This document shows positions 11,178 through 22,699 of a stretch of 64,000 nucleotides of DNA, one piece after another. A program made the position numbers and the translations under genes. Source of the DNA: Lichtheimia corymbifera B2541 (lineage: Eukaryota > Mucoromycota > Mucoromycetes > Mucorales > Lichtheimiaceae); NCBI GenBank assembly GCA_000697475.1, contig JNEU01000811.1:60594-124593 (forward strand), in the 5' to 3' direction. Below the pieces are notes generated by a model. That model was not told the origin of the DNA and ran no database searches. It worked only from the letters and a program-made list of their open reading frames with translations. The first letter of the stretch is position 1. The number at the start of each line of letters is the position of its first letter.

Positions 11178-11529
11178 TGTTTTGGTGAAATAAAGAAAAG
11201 GGAAGGGGTAAAGAAAGCAAGTAACAAAGGAAAGGATGTTAAAGAAAGGAGAGGATACATCCGGAAGGCTCCGCTTTTCTTTAAATACACTACAAGAAGC
11301 GGGGTTGGTAGGTCATGCTTCCAAGACAAGTCCCACTCCAACGTCATTGGTACCTGCCCGATTCAAATGTGAAACTGATTGATGTAACGGGTAAATATAT
11401 TTGACTGGCCAATGTTATGTGAAGAAAATGAAAATCATTGTTGTTCCTTATTCTTGTCAAAGCAATCATCCGCTAAATATGTGCTACTGCTACAACAAAC
11501 GACTTTTGGCTGATCTGCTATAACTACTA
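11178..11529. other. Intergenic between two minus-strand genes
   Basis: Promoter side of the coiled-coil gene: a purine-rich tract 11185-11260 (CT-rich leader on the coding strand) and a TATTTAAAG element near 11280. No gene seen. Confidence 0.5.
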
Positions 11530-12762
11530 CTAATTATTCGAATCGTATCTGTCCTTTTCCCCGTTACGATCGCCACGATCATTACGATCACCACCACGGT
11601 CACGACGTTCCCTTCTAGGACGATCATAGTAATTGTCACCACCGCCGCCACCACCACGACGAGGAGAGGCTTCTCGATCATCACGACGACGATAATCTCG
11701 GTCTCTGTCACGGCGATCATAATCCTTGCCTCTGCATAAACAACTATTTACAAAGTCAGCTTCATGTAATGTCAATCAGCCATAAGTATAAACTTACCAA
11801 AAATGGAGTCAGATAAGATATAAAATGAGAGAACGAGAACGGCAAAGGCGGCAAATGGATATAAAGAAAAAAGAAGTGGAATTCCTTGTGTCAGAGGTGT
11901 CTGTGCATGTGCGTATGTGTTTTGTCCCAGCGTGTATATGCAATATTTTCCCAGTAGATAAAGGGGTAAAGGGGACTTCTTCCAAGGCTCTCATATCACA
12001 AGCGTCGGCAAAAGACGGCTGATGGTTGACATTGCAGGGTGCGGTATGCGCGTGTGTGTGTGTGTGTGTGCTTTTTTCCACTCTCATTTCCCTCTCAAAC
12101 AGTAATGGACCGAAGCGGATGATGGTAGTACCTTCTGTTATCGCGCCCATAATCACGACGAGGGGATCTTCCACGGCCATTGTTGCGATAACGTCCATCA
12201 CGTGGTTTCTCACGGCAATCCTTGGCCCAATGACCTATAGGAACACACATGTTAATGAGATATCAGGAGTCTTATCCTTATCACAACTTACCTTCTCGAC
12301 CACAGTTGAAGCATTCATTCTCGTTTGGACGTTTTCCACCATTTCGAGCCCATTCCACCACGAGTTCCTTGATGCATACGTGTCAACATGCAATAACAGA
12401 AACCATTGTTACTCTTCACTCTATTGCTTTACCTTTCCGTTGACTTGATTCATAGCATCCTCAGCATCACGTTTATCCTCAAACTCAATAAAGCCGAAAT
12501 CTGAATAAGAAAGATATATCCTTATCAGTAATAAAGCAAAGGATGGAATGGTGTTATACTTTACCGGTCTTGAGATCCAAGCGAGTGATCTTGCCGTACT
12601 TGTTAAAGATGCCTTCGAGCTCACGCTGGACATTTCAAAGATGGAGAGATATCAGATTCATATGCGCCTTCTCCTTTACATCATTTCAGCCGAAACGGAA
12701 GCGTGTAATTGCTGACATACAGTGCTCATCGATTTCGGAATGCGGCCAATAAAGAGTGCCAT
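11530..12762 (-). CDS. SR-type splicing factor (RRM + CCHC zinc knuckle + RS/RGG tail)
   Basis: Six exons on the minus strand: 12762-12721, 12625-12565, 12500-12433, 12367-12292, 12234-12132 and 11731-11530, giving 183 residues. RRM: RNP2 is MALFIGRIP and RNP1 is DFGFIEFED, with NKYGKITRLDLKT between. A zinc knuckle follows, CFNCGREGHWAKDC (CX2CX4HX4C). The tail is rich in RD, RR and a Gly run (RRGGGGGGDNYYDRPRRERR). This order matches the SRSF7/RSZ subgroup, which binds exonic enhancers and shuttles to the cytoplasm. The fifth intron (11732-12131, 400 nt) is far longer than the others (50-100 nt) and carries an extra consensus 5' splice site. Confidence 0.85.
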
Positions 12763-13973
12763 GGTTGTCGTTACAGATCCAAGCAGAGATGAGAAGAAAG
12801 AAGGAAATAAAAGTTGGAGGAGGAGGAGTGTGTGCGTGTGTGTGTGTGCGAACAGCCCCGTTGTCGCCTTTAATTTGATTGGTTGCACATAATGCAGCTA
12901 CGAACTCCTTTTAACACTGCTACTGGTTGGCCCCTGCTTTCTTCACAATCGAACACCCCCTTTTTTATCCGAAGCATTGGCTTATCGACTAGTGCAAGCG
13001 TTTTTAGGCGAACAACAACGGGGAAATGATATTGGGTTAAAAGGCGTTAGTATCATCACGATCATATTATGCAGCCGTGTGCAGCTCCGAAACGCTTTGA
13101 TCACGTCGGACAGCCTCGTCGCATAACACTCACTCAAACCAATAACATGACAAGACTCGAGAAATAGAAGAACACTCACTTCATCATCGACATTCATTAA
13201 AAGATGCGATGTACTGAGTAAATGCACCATTCCTTTACATCATTGGGAAACAGTAGTTATACCACCACCATGCGGGCTGTAATAGATCGTGCTATCTAAT
13301 CCTGCAGAAGCATCTCGCTAGGTAGCTACATTAAAAGGAGTTGTATCAATGTGCACCATTAAGGAAGTTGAATAAATTTTATTATATTATCGAAAGAACC
13401 AGTACCATAATGGTAACAAGATACATAATAATGGCCCAGTAGGAGACAATGTACTTGTGCCACTCACAACAAAGGATCCATCCATCATGATACTCACTTC
13501 ACAACTTGGGCTTTAATGGTGTTAGGAATCAAAGACAGTGAAGAGATGTGTGAGCCAAGACATTGTATTTACATGTACATGGTGGTGGGCGTGGATATTG
13601 CTGTGATCACAAACAATAGGAAAGAGTAAAAATGAAAAGCTTGTCGAGAAACCTTTAGCAGTAATGTGTCTGGAGAGCCATGGTGCGATTAAATGTCCAT
13701 GCATAAATCAGGATCTGAGATCAACAACGTGGCGATATTCCACAAACTACTACCTTTGTAGATACAAGCGTTTATTAATTATGTATCACACTACTTCTGG
13801 TTTATATAGTTTATGGGGAGAAAAGGTCTAACCAATGTAATGCAATGAAGAGAAAAAAGCTTCCCGACACGATATTGTAAATGATCCAATCTTGTATCCT
13901 GCCCTTTAAATTCCTGTTTCCCCTTTTAATCCACAATCGTCGTCCACCCAAAATCAACTCTGTGATCGGCATC
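12763..13973. other. Gene-poor region at the edge of the repeat island
   Basis: Contains the SR gene promoter with a GT microsatellite (12830-12850). A minus-strand ORF at 12982-13230 (82 residues) has globular composition (DDEVSVLLFLESCHVIGLSE) but no family I recognise. A diverged gggcgtgg repeat fragment lies at about 13530-13620, and 13880-13960 (tgatccaatc then cccctttt) resembles stretches near 15060 and 20240. No intact gene is supported. Confidence 0.4.
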
Positions 13974-14359
13974 TTACTCATACGATCGTCTAACTTTTGC
14001 TGTGTCTTTATTTCCAAAAACAACAATTATTCTAAACACAGAAAGAAGCACATAGTAAAATATGGTGAGCCTTGCGAAATGCAACCAATTTGACGACATG
14101 TTGCTTACCACTGAATGATACCGGGTGCGATGCACCCCACCGGATGGGCAAGACCGGTGTTGCGTGATACCCAAAAAAATTCCCTCTTGAATGGGATGGA
14201 GGACCATCGGGACGGGAAGAAGACTTGACGGTGGATTAACAAAGCCAGGCATATGGCAAGATCTTGCAGCTCGGGGACCACCGGACCCATGCCTTGTCCG
14301 TAGAATGACGAAAAGCACCGAAAAAAAGAGGATGTGAACAGAATCCCCAAAAACTCCAT
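13974..14359 (-). CDS. Small two-exon hypothetical membrane-type protein
   Basis: Minus-strand exons 14359-14109 and 14070-13974 join in phase (intron gtaagc...gcaag, 38 nt) to 115 residues. A TATA box (14441-14447) sits 82 bp upstream of the ATG with a CT-rich leader between, which is the gene-start pattern seen elsewhere in this window. The protein starts MEFLGILFTSSFFRCFSSFY and ends with a hydrophobic segment (LTIFYYVLLSVFRIIVVFG) and a charged tail. I recognise no family. The intron is short, so reading through to the TAA after IIQW (84 residues) is an alternative. It lies at the edge of a repeat island and could belong to a mobile element. Confidence 0.4.
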
Positions 14360-14440
14360 CGTAGGTGTGTTCTTGCTCTTGTCGATTTCTTGGAAGGAAG
14401 GTTGAGTAAAGAGATTAAGCAGCCAAAAGACTGCGCCTTT

Positions 14441-14447
14441 TTATATA
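14441..14447 (-). promoter_or_regulatory. TATA box upstream of the 13,974-14,359 ORF
   Basis: TATATAA followed by AAAGG on the minus strand, followed by a pyrimidine-rich leader and an ATG 82 bp downstream. Confidence 0.5.
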
Positions 14448-14788
14448 CAAAATTATGCATGACAGCACTCAGAAGAAAATATTGTTAACTTTGTCCCTTA
14501 AGAAAACAACTTTGAATCATGAAAAGTACAAGATTTGCTAAGCACCTACCTGCAGGGAGCACCCTAACATATCTTACTGTAGAATTCGAAGAATAAACCA
14601 CAAAGAGGTCATCACAACAATCGTAGCTAGTGAACCTGCCAGACACCTGTTTTATTGTGATTTAATCAACGGATCGTGTTAGAAAGTTGTCACTACTCAA
14701 TGACGCATGGCACATATCATTTTGCTGGGATACGATGTTCATCCTATTTTGAGCGCTGGCTACTAACCACACGACAAAATTGGAGCTG

Positions 14789-14902
14789 TTGCCATGAAAA
14801 ATAGCGACATCCTTCATCTTTCACACTTTTAGTTGTCAATATATGTTGCCATGAAAAATAGTGACAACCTTCATCCTTCACACTCTTTGTTGTCAATACA
14901 AG
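14789..14902. repeat. Two tandem 57-bp units
   Basis: The unit beginning ttgccatgaaaaatag starts at 14789 and again at 14846, with both copies ending in a ttgtcaata stretch. They differ by a few substitutions. Confidence 0.8.
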
Positions 14903-15690
14903 GTTGTATCACAGCTCACTCGTTCTTGAACACGATGAATTAAGCTTACAATGGACCACCAAACTTATGTATAGTAGTAACAAGCACCATATCGAGAATC
15001 ATCACTCTCGAGTGTATTATCTTAAATAGCAACAGCATCTCGCTACGCCTTCACGTTTCTATTCCCCCTTTCAATCCAGAAACCAACCAAGTGATACACA
15101 TCTCGCGCATATGAACTGATTTCACGATACTCTTTTAAAATATTATGGTGAATTCAATGGAAAAATGGAAGAATAGCACATGGTAGTGTGTATGTTGTTT
15201 ATCGAGTAAGTATCATAAAAGAACGAGATCATAAAATGAATAAGCTATGGGTGAATCACATAGAGGGAAACAGGTGGGATAAGTGTGTCATTCTATTCTT
15301 GGTTGCTGCCGTCATAAACATCCTTCATCCACAATTGTAAAATATGTAGCTGCTGCGTGCATTGACTTGAATATTCCAATAGCATCCATGACTGTAAAGC
15401 GTATAATACAGTTCGTCGATGCCATCCAATCCATCATCATCCTCAGCCGTATCCACGTGGTGGTTCCTATATTCCTGCTGACAACGCGACAAGTAACCAA
15501 AGCAACATCCCAGGAGTTCGCATTACTGCACTTGATTGGATCCACCCATCTATAATCATTGGAAGTCCAATAAGAGACATCATGTGATCGCTGCTGATAT
15601 GCTTGCTTTTCCATCCGGCTGTTGGTGTATCCCTTCTTGATCGTCAACAAGGAGAAGATTGCTTGTGTTGTGGGTACTTGATAGCTGACA
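14895..15690 (+). repeat. Island repeat, copy A (direct repeat of 19,980-20,880)
   Basis: Landmarks occur in the same order in both copies: ttaagcttacaatg, cccctttcaatcca, ggttg.cgccgtc, gcgtgcat, cgccaagtaaccaaag-type and gatagctgacatgg. Its distal half (15,283-15,570) also forms the left outer arm of the large palindrome. No intact ORF remains; best fragments are DELYYT-like stretches on the minus strand. Likely a mobile-element remnant. Confidence 0.7.
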
Positions 15691-18600
15691 TGGGATCATC
15701 CATTAGAAGTCGTAAGCGTCATAGCAAGTTGCCACACGTAAATAAAGCTGCTCCTATACAAATGGCGAACAGCTGTCCAGGCAGACGCGGCTGTAAGGCA
15801 GTTGCTGCAAGTAACGTGAGACAATGGAATCACAGCTGCTGTTACGTTTGGTCGTTGGGGATCGTGTTGTAGCAGTAGAGTGACAAGATTGTGAACGCTG
15901 CTCGAGACAATAAAGTCATTGCTAATAGTAACTGCTGGAATGAATGGCTGTTACGCTTGATCATGGTAGAGGAGTGTACAAGAGAAGGTGCCGTGTCAAG
16001 AGACGTGGGTGTTGTAGTGGGGTGCACACGCCAAGGGGTTGCCATCCAGCTCAAGGCAATCGGATCAAGAGAACGGTAGGAATGGACATGGTGGATGAAG
16101 CAGAACAATCGTTCGCAGGTTGTAGTTGTAGTTGAATGGGAGCAACAGTTGAGAATGGGAGGAGGAAGAGGCAAGAAGCCGAGAGTGGAAGAGGTGGAAA
16201 TTAAATAGTCAGACACTGCCATGCACTCTATAAATTACTCCACGACCTTGAGTGCCTCTCTCGAACCTGAAACTTTCACACAAAGTGCACTAGGTCATGC
16301 TGATCAACTTTGTCTTAATAACGAACCCACGCTTCATTTGAAAATTTCGAATGGGAGAGCATAATGGAGGATTGACTATGACTGATGGAAATTGGGAAAG
16401 CGCCGGATTTATGGAAAAGTCAATTAGTATGTAGTTTCTTGGGATTCCCCATTTCGCACTTGAAACTTGGTCAGAAGATACTCTCGCACATGCTGATCAA
16501 ATCCATTCATTTAAAAACTGCATGGTTCATTATGTACATTTTGAATGCCGGCCAGCCCAAGTGTAGGAGAAAAGTAGGGTAGACGCTCCTGCTCCTCGAG
16601 ATTGCCCACCTCGAACCTGAAACTTTCACACAACATCCTTCCGACCACGCCGAGCAATTTCGTTCTCATAAAGAGGCCAGAGTTCATTATGAAAACCTTG
16701 TATGTAGGAGAGACGACGAAGGGATGGAAACATAAAAAGGGTGTGCGGCCGTGCGCGCCGATATTGCTCATCGCGACCCCGAAATTTGGTGAGAAGGTGC
16801 GCTCGGGCATGCTGATCAACATCGTTCTCATAAAGCCCCTACACTTCATTATGGAGATTTGGAGAAACAGGTACCTTCGTGTTTTACCTATTTGTAAGTG
16901 TGATGCCATAGGAAAGGTGGTGTTTGTTCATTGTAAAGTAGCTTGACCCTGATAGAGCGGAAGATGCAGAGGGACTCCTTTGTGTCACATAGCTCATTTG
17001 CATGATACTTCACAACCAACTAAGACCACTTGCCATATAGCATCACGCTTACAGCATATGTAAAACATAAAGGTGACTGTATCTCTAAACTTTACAATGA
17101 AACGTGTGGTCTTCAATCGAACAAAGTTGCTCGGCTGGGTGAAGCGCACCTTGGGTGCAAGTTTCACGATCAAGCTCGGCGATCCCACATTTCGCGATGT
17201 CACCACCAGCCTCGTCGAAAAAAAAATTCGAGGTCGATCTGATTCACTTTGGCTGGTGGTGACATTGGGTGAATCTGAGAATGGCCACGACGATCGTGAA
17301 ACTTGCACCCAAGGTGCGCTTCACCCAGCCGAGCAACTTTGTTCGATTGAAGACCACACGTTTCATTGTAAAGTTTAGAGATACAGTCACCTTTATGTTT
17401 TACATATGCTGTAAGCGTGATGCTATATGACAAGTGGTGTTTGTTCATTGTGAAGTATCATGCAAATGAGCTGTGTTGCACAAAGAAGTCCGTCTGCATC
17501 TTCGGCTCTATCAGAGCCGAGGTACTTCAGAATGAGCAAAGACCACTTGTCATATAGCATCATGCCTACAGCACAGTAAAAAAATAAAGGTGCCTGTATC
17601 TCTAAATCTCCATAATGACTTGTAGAGGCTTTATGAGAACGATGTTGATCAGCATGCCCGAGCGCACCTTCTCACCAAATTTCGAGGTCGCGATGAGCAA
17701 TATCGGCGCGCACGGCCGCACACCCTTTTTATGTTTCCATCCCTTCGTCGTCTCTCCTACATACAAGGTTTTCATAATGAACTCTGGCCTCTTTATGAGA
17801 ACGAAATTGCTCGGCGTGGTCGGAAGGATGTTGTGTGAAAGTTTCAGGTTCTAGGTGGGCAATCTCGAGGAGCAGGAGCGTCTACCCTACTTTTCTCCTA
17901 CACTTGGACTGGCCGGCATTCAAAATGTACATAATGAACCATGCGGTTTTTAAATGAATGAAGTTGATCAGCATGTGCGAGGGAACCTTCTGACCAAGTT
18001 TCAAGTGCGAAATGGGGAATCCCAAGAAACTACATACTAATTGACATTTTCATAAATCCGGCGCTTTCCCAATTTCCATCAGTCATAGTCAATCCTCCAT
18101 TATGCTCTCCCTTTCGAAATTTTCAAATGAAGCATAGGTTCGTTACTAAGACAAAGTTGATCAGCGTGTCCAGGATCATATTGTGTGAAAGTTTGGGGTT
18201 TGAGAAAGGCACTCAAGGTCGTGGAGTAATTTATAGAGTGCATGGCAGTGTCTGACCTATATAATTTCCACCTCGTCCACATCCCAGCCTCTTCCCTCTT
18301 CCTCCTCCCATTCTCAACTGTTGCCCCCATTCAAGTACAACTACAACCTGCGAACGATTGCACTGCTTCAACCTACCATGACAATCCTACAACTGCCTTG
18401 ATCCGTTTGTCTTGAGCTGAATGGCAAGCTCATGGCGTGTGCAACCCACTTCAACACACGCCTTTCTTGAAAGCACACACTGTCTTGCACACACTAATGC
18501 CACAATCAAACGAAACAGCATTCATTCCAGCAGTTACTATTAGCAATGACTATATTGTCTCGAGCAGCGTTCACAACCTTGTCACTCTACTACTACAGCA

Positions 18601-19202
18601 CGCTCCTCTGCCACAACCATCCCGTAACAGCAGCTGCCATTAGCAAGGTCTCCATTGTCTCAAGTTACTTGTGGCCTCTTCACGTGGAAAGCTGATAGCC
18701 ATTGTATAAAAGCAGCTTTATTTACGTGTGGCAAATTTCAATGATGCATACGACTTCTAATAGATGATCCCATATCAGCTATCAAGTATCCCGCAATACA
18801 AGCATTCTTCGCCTTGTTGAGCTGCACTGAAAATGACCAAGAAAGAGAGAGACCAACACTCGAATGGAAAAGGAGGCATAACAGCAGCAATCACAGAGGC
18901 TCTTTCTTATTGGACTCGCAACGGTTATGGATGAATGGGTGGATGCAATCAAGTGCAGTAATGTGGAATCCTGGAATGTTGCTTTGGCTACTTTGCTCGT
19001 CGTCAGCAGTAACGAACACGTGGATACGGCTGATGATGATGATGGATTGGATGAGGTGGATGGCATGGAAACGAGGGCTTATATCTTTGACAAGAGAGGG
19101 TTTAACGCCATGGATGATATTGCAACATTCAAGTCAATGCATGCAACAGCTACTTTTACAATCATGGATGATGCTATGACGGCAGCAACCAAGAATACAA
19201 TG
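15283..19202. repeat. ~3.9 kb imperfect palindrome
   Basis: The outer left end (attcttggttgctgccgtca near 15295) is the reverse complement of 19177-19196. Inner pairs match all the way in: 16368-16480 with 17985-18101, 16600-16940 with about 17560-17870, and 17009-17171 with 17292-17455. The axis lies near 17,220-17,245. A cctcg-A-run-cgagg hairpin is close to the centre, and an asymmetric ~18 bp insertion lies on the right side. Arms of about 1.9 kb differ by scattered substitutions and small indels, so this is not an assembly mirror of one strand. It may be two elements inserted head to head or a foldback element. Confidence 0.85.
16262..17360. repeat. Inverted ~155-195 bp repeat units inside the palindrome
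   Basis: A degenerate unit (cctgaaactttcacaca... then gctgatcaac.tcgttctcataaag..., then ttcattatg) starts near 16262, 16455, 16611 and 16777 in one orientation and recurs inverted at about 17171-17085. The right arm mirrors the set. On the reverse strand the units read as related peptides (for example IMNSGLFMRTKLLGVVGRML, IMKCRGFMRTMLISMPERTF and TMKRVVFNRTKLLGWVKRTL), which suggests an old coding repeat. Confidence 0.65.
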
Positions 19203-19320
19203 ACACAACGACACCTGCTGATTCTTTGTGATCCACTGGTTGGCATCTGGAAGGAAAGGAAGGATAGAAATTTGAAGTCCGGAAGGGGAGATTGGATTAT
19301 ACCCACATCATCATCGAGAC
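18860..19320 (-). repeat. Island repeat, inverted copy B
   Basis: Reverse-complement copy of the distal part of copy A and of copy C (same landmark series read backwards: caagtgcag, gttgctttggctac, cgtggatacggctga, gacggcagcaacc). The plus strand here keeps the longest open frame of the family, about 18927-19391 (154 codons, containing HVDTADDDDGLDEVDGMETR). The other copies are interrupted at the matching place. Function unrecognised. Confidence 0.7.
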
Positions 19321-19979
19321 GCTCTTGTTCTTTCTGTCATATTACATTCATTAAAGCTTCATTGTTCATATGTTCATTAGACGATGGGTAGTGCTAATAA
19401 CTGATTGTATACATGTTCAAATAGACGCTAGCATTTTTAATATTAATAAACCCATAGTAATGGTACCCAACAATCCTGCTTGTTACGGAAGCTTGGTCCA
19501 TTTGTAAGCTTAAATCATTATGGCTAAGAAAGATGATGAGCTCTGTGGCACAAGTACATACATCATAATGCTTACCTATGACAACGGCCCTATCATCTTG
19601 TATGTATAGCCTTATATAAGAACGAACCGTAGAGGCAAGCAGTACCATTACTGCTCATGGTCTTGGATGCACTGATTATTTATGCTTGTTAACCACACCA
19701 TCATAGGCAGACCTTACTATTTAGGGATTCTCTATCATGCACTCTCCACCAATAAGAACCCTTCAAGCCTTGCCCCTATTAGTTTTATTACACAAGTCCC
19801 TCTGCATCTTTTGTACTATCAGGGTCAAGCTATTTAACAAAGAACAAAGACCACTTGTCATACAGCATGCTCTAACTATGATAGCCGTATGACAGGGTTC
19901 GTTCTTATGTAAGGTTGCATAAGATAGCGTTAGCTAAAAATTGGGTATAGGTAAGCAATGGTATGTTCATGCACGCGTG
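19321..19979. other. Spacer between island repeats B and C
   Basis: No gene seen. A stretch at about 19796-19865 (ccctctgcatctt..., then gaccacttgtcatac) matches boundary sequence found in the palindrome arms near 16,945-17,045 and 17,488-17,555. Confidence 0.4.
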
Positions 19980-20880
19980 CCACATTGTATCACATCTCAC
20001 TCTTTCTTGAGCATAATGCATGATAGATTAAGCTTACAATGAGCTAAGCTTATGTAATAACAAGCACTATGTAGGGCTTCATCACTTTCGAATTCAGTAT
20101 CTTTTGCAATACAAGCGTTCTAGAAACCCACTATTTTTCGACTATCATATTGTGAACAAGGAAGTTTTAGAGAATGTATGTAATGACCATGTTGTGACAA
20201 AAGAACAAAATCATCTCGATACGATGACGTCAATGATCCAATCCTGCATCTCGGCCTTCAAACTTCTATTCCCCCTTTCAATCCACCAGTCAACCAAGTA
20301 ATTCACATATTGCACATAAGCTGATAGTATGATACCCCTCTATATATGATGTTGAATCCAATTTTCATTCAATGAAACATTCGAAGAATAGTAGCATGTG
20401 CTACAGTAGTGTGGGTGTTTATCAAGCGAATGTGATAAAGGAATAGTCTTGAAAATTGGGTAAGAAACGGGTGAATCACAGAGAGGTAACAGGGATAGTT
20501 GTGTCCTGGTATTTTTGGTTGTCGCCGTCGTAATCATCCTTCATCCATGATTGCAAAATAGATGCTGCGTGCATCGAATCGAATACTGCAATATCATCCA
20601 TGGCTGTACAACGCCTTTCGGCAGAAGATCATCAACCTCCGCCGTATCCACATGACACAATCCACCGCTCCTGCTGACGACGCGCCAAGTAACCAAAGCG
20701 ACATTACAGGATTCTCCATAACTGCATTTGATTGCATCCATCCATCAACATAACCATGGCAAGTCCAATATGTTGGTTGAAAAAGCCAAGGGATCGCTGC
20801 TGGTGTGCTTCCTTCTCCATCCATGGTCAGATCAACCACATCGCGGTATACTTGATAGCTGACATGGTATCACCCAAACT
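19980..20880 (+). repeat. Island repeat, copy C
   Basis: Same orientation and order as copy A and about 5.1 kb from it, from ttaagcttacaatg (about 20030) through gatagctgacatgg (about 20850). It has many substitutions and short indels relative to A, and no intact ORF. Confidence 0.7.
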
Positions 20881-20989
20881 GAACAACACTCGTACACTTC
20901 ATTAAACGATAATCACTGTTAATCACCATCTCTTAATCAATAACCCCATCCATCCTCTTCCATACCTTCATAAATGGGTGGACAATGTT

Positions 20990-21830
20990 GCAAAATATCA
21001 TTTAATGGTGTGCTGCTGCTGAACAATGGCGCATGAAATGATGATGATGAGCGACAATCGCAATATTCCATGTGCCGTCAGAGGCACCAATATCCAACAT
21101 ATTCAATCTACCATAAAGTCAATGTAAGATAACAAGCACAGTTTTTGCTTTTCTTATCAACATACCCAGAGCAGTAGTGTAAAGACGCATTGAGGCCTCT
21201 CCTTGTGTGACAACCATGGATCAATACACGCGACGCACCGATTAGATCTTGTATATACGAGAGAACAGAAAACTACACGTATACTTTAGTAACTCAACGC
21301 CCAACTTGAATAATAAAGGAATGGAGCGATTGAACGTACACGTTGTATTGGAATGGAAGCTTGAGTCATGGGTATATCACGCGCATACTTGTTATTGAAT
21401 GTCTGCATCCGAAAAGAGTCGTCAATGACCACCTGCTCACCCAGTTGAGGCTGCACACTGAAAGGAATGACAGCCGTTAATGCACTGTAGCTCTTTAATG
21501 GAGACACCTCTTACCTTGCCTTGTGAAGTGGGAGTGAAGACGAGGCTCTTTGCCGTTCCTCTCAGTGTGCCCGATTTGTGCACCACATCCCTACCCCGCT
21601 TGCTACACTTACTGTCGGTGAATATGCACCTCAACAATAATGACCATAGTTAAGTCATGCATCATGTTACTGTGGGATGGATTGGTGTCGATTAGGTCCG
21701 TGCACATCAATGCAATCATCATAAGACAACTCCTCTTACCAAACACAGAAGAATATAATATGGATACATTGTTATAATGGATGATAGGATGCTGTTTACG
21801 TATCTCAAAAGTCAATCATCATAGAGACGC
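20990..21830 (-). pseudogene. Spliced-looking coding relic, unidentified
   Basis: On the minus strand several blocks with plausible splice borders read as protein. One is KCSKRGRDVVHKSGTLRGTA then KSLVFTPTSQGK, joined in phase across a 68-nt intron to PQLGEQVVIDDSFRMQTFNN. Farther on are GEASMRLYTTALG and LNMLDIGASDGTWNIAIVA with a stop near 20995. Some junctions do not keep phase, so the gene looks broken. The repeated L-G-x-DG-W flavour is weakly kelch-like, but I cannot name it. Confidence 0.3.
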
Positions 21831-21834
21831 ATGT

Positions 21835-22699
21835 ATGCAACCATGACATAAAATCACTCAGCTCTCACCTTCAATTAGCAGAAGTGCGGTTGCGTGGAAC
21901 CCGAAAAAAAAGGCCGAACTCCGAAGCCTTTGGGCGAATGAAATCGTTGTACTCCACGTGATGAAGGCAGTGAGTTGCCCTAAATCTGAAGCTATCGACG
22001 CCCCTTCACATATTTTATCAGACAAAGTTGAGTTTATATGATTCTAGTAATTTTTGCGGTCAAAATGAGGTAAAAAACAGTGGAATCTGATGCAAGTTCA
22101 CTTAGAACGGAGGGAAAAAGTGTAAAAATAAAGAGACCCACAAGTTGACGATGAGTGTTAGAAAATCAATTTAAAAGCGGACTTAATCCTAGGGTAAATA
22201 GCACCTAGGCTAGCCCCCGACGCGGAGGGTGTTCGGGGAAATAAGTCCTTTGAAAAAGCCAATGACCTCCTGTCCCTCCCAGGGTGGTCTCCCGACAATG
22301 CGGACATTTGGTGCTCCCGCTAGGGGTGGGGATGGTGAGACAAACCTTCACGATTGGTCATCCCTGTGAGTACATGACGGAGTCATGGAAACCAATTGTC
22401 TCTTCCTTTTTTGGCTTCTTTTCCAAGATCACGTTACACATGAATTGCCACTCCCTGCACATATTCCACACACTGTATTCTTTTCCTTTTGCTTCACTTT
22501 CATTATTCCTTTAACCCCCACACACCATTTCTTTTTCTTCACAACTTTACCACGCTTATTTTATTCTACTATCTATTAACAACCACTATTGTCCTATTTA
22601 CTGGAAAAGTGATTGCAAAGAATAAAAAGTACCACCCACACCCCCATATTTTATGCTATTCTTTTCTTTCGGCTTATCATATGGATCATTCATTGTTTC
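21835..22699. other. Intergenic, AT-rich then pyrimidine-rich
   Basis: 22,380-22,600 is a long CT-rich plus-strand tract resembling the leaders of genes in this window. It precedes the relic at 22,700, so a dead promoter is possible. No gene seen. Confidence 0.4.

Noticed and set aside
14100..14300. Structured RNA (SRP-like hairpins around gcaccc/gggtgc)
   Set aside because: The hairpin is short and the region is better explained by a spliced ORF with its own TATA box; no diagnostic RNA motif seen.
14789..14902. CRISPR-like array
   Set aside because: Only two directly adjacent 57-bp units with no spacers, in a eukaryotic genome; it is a simple tandem duplication.
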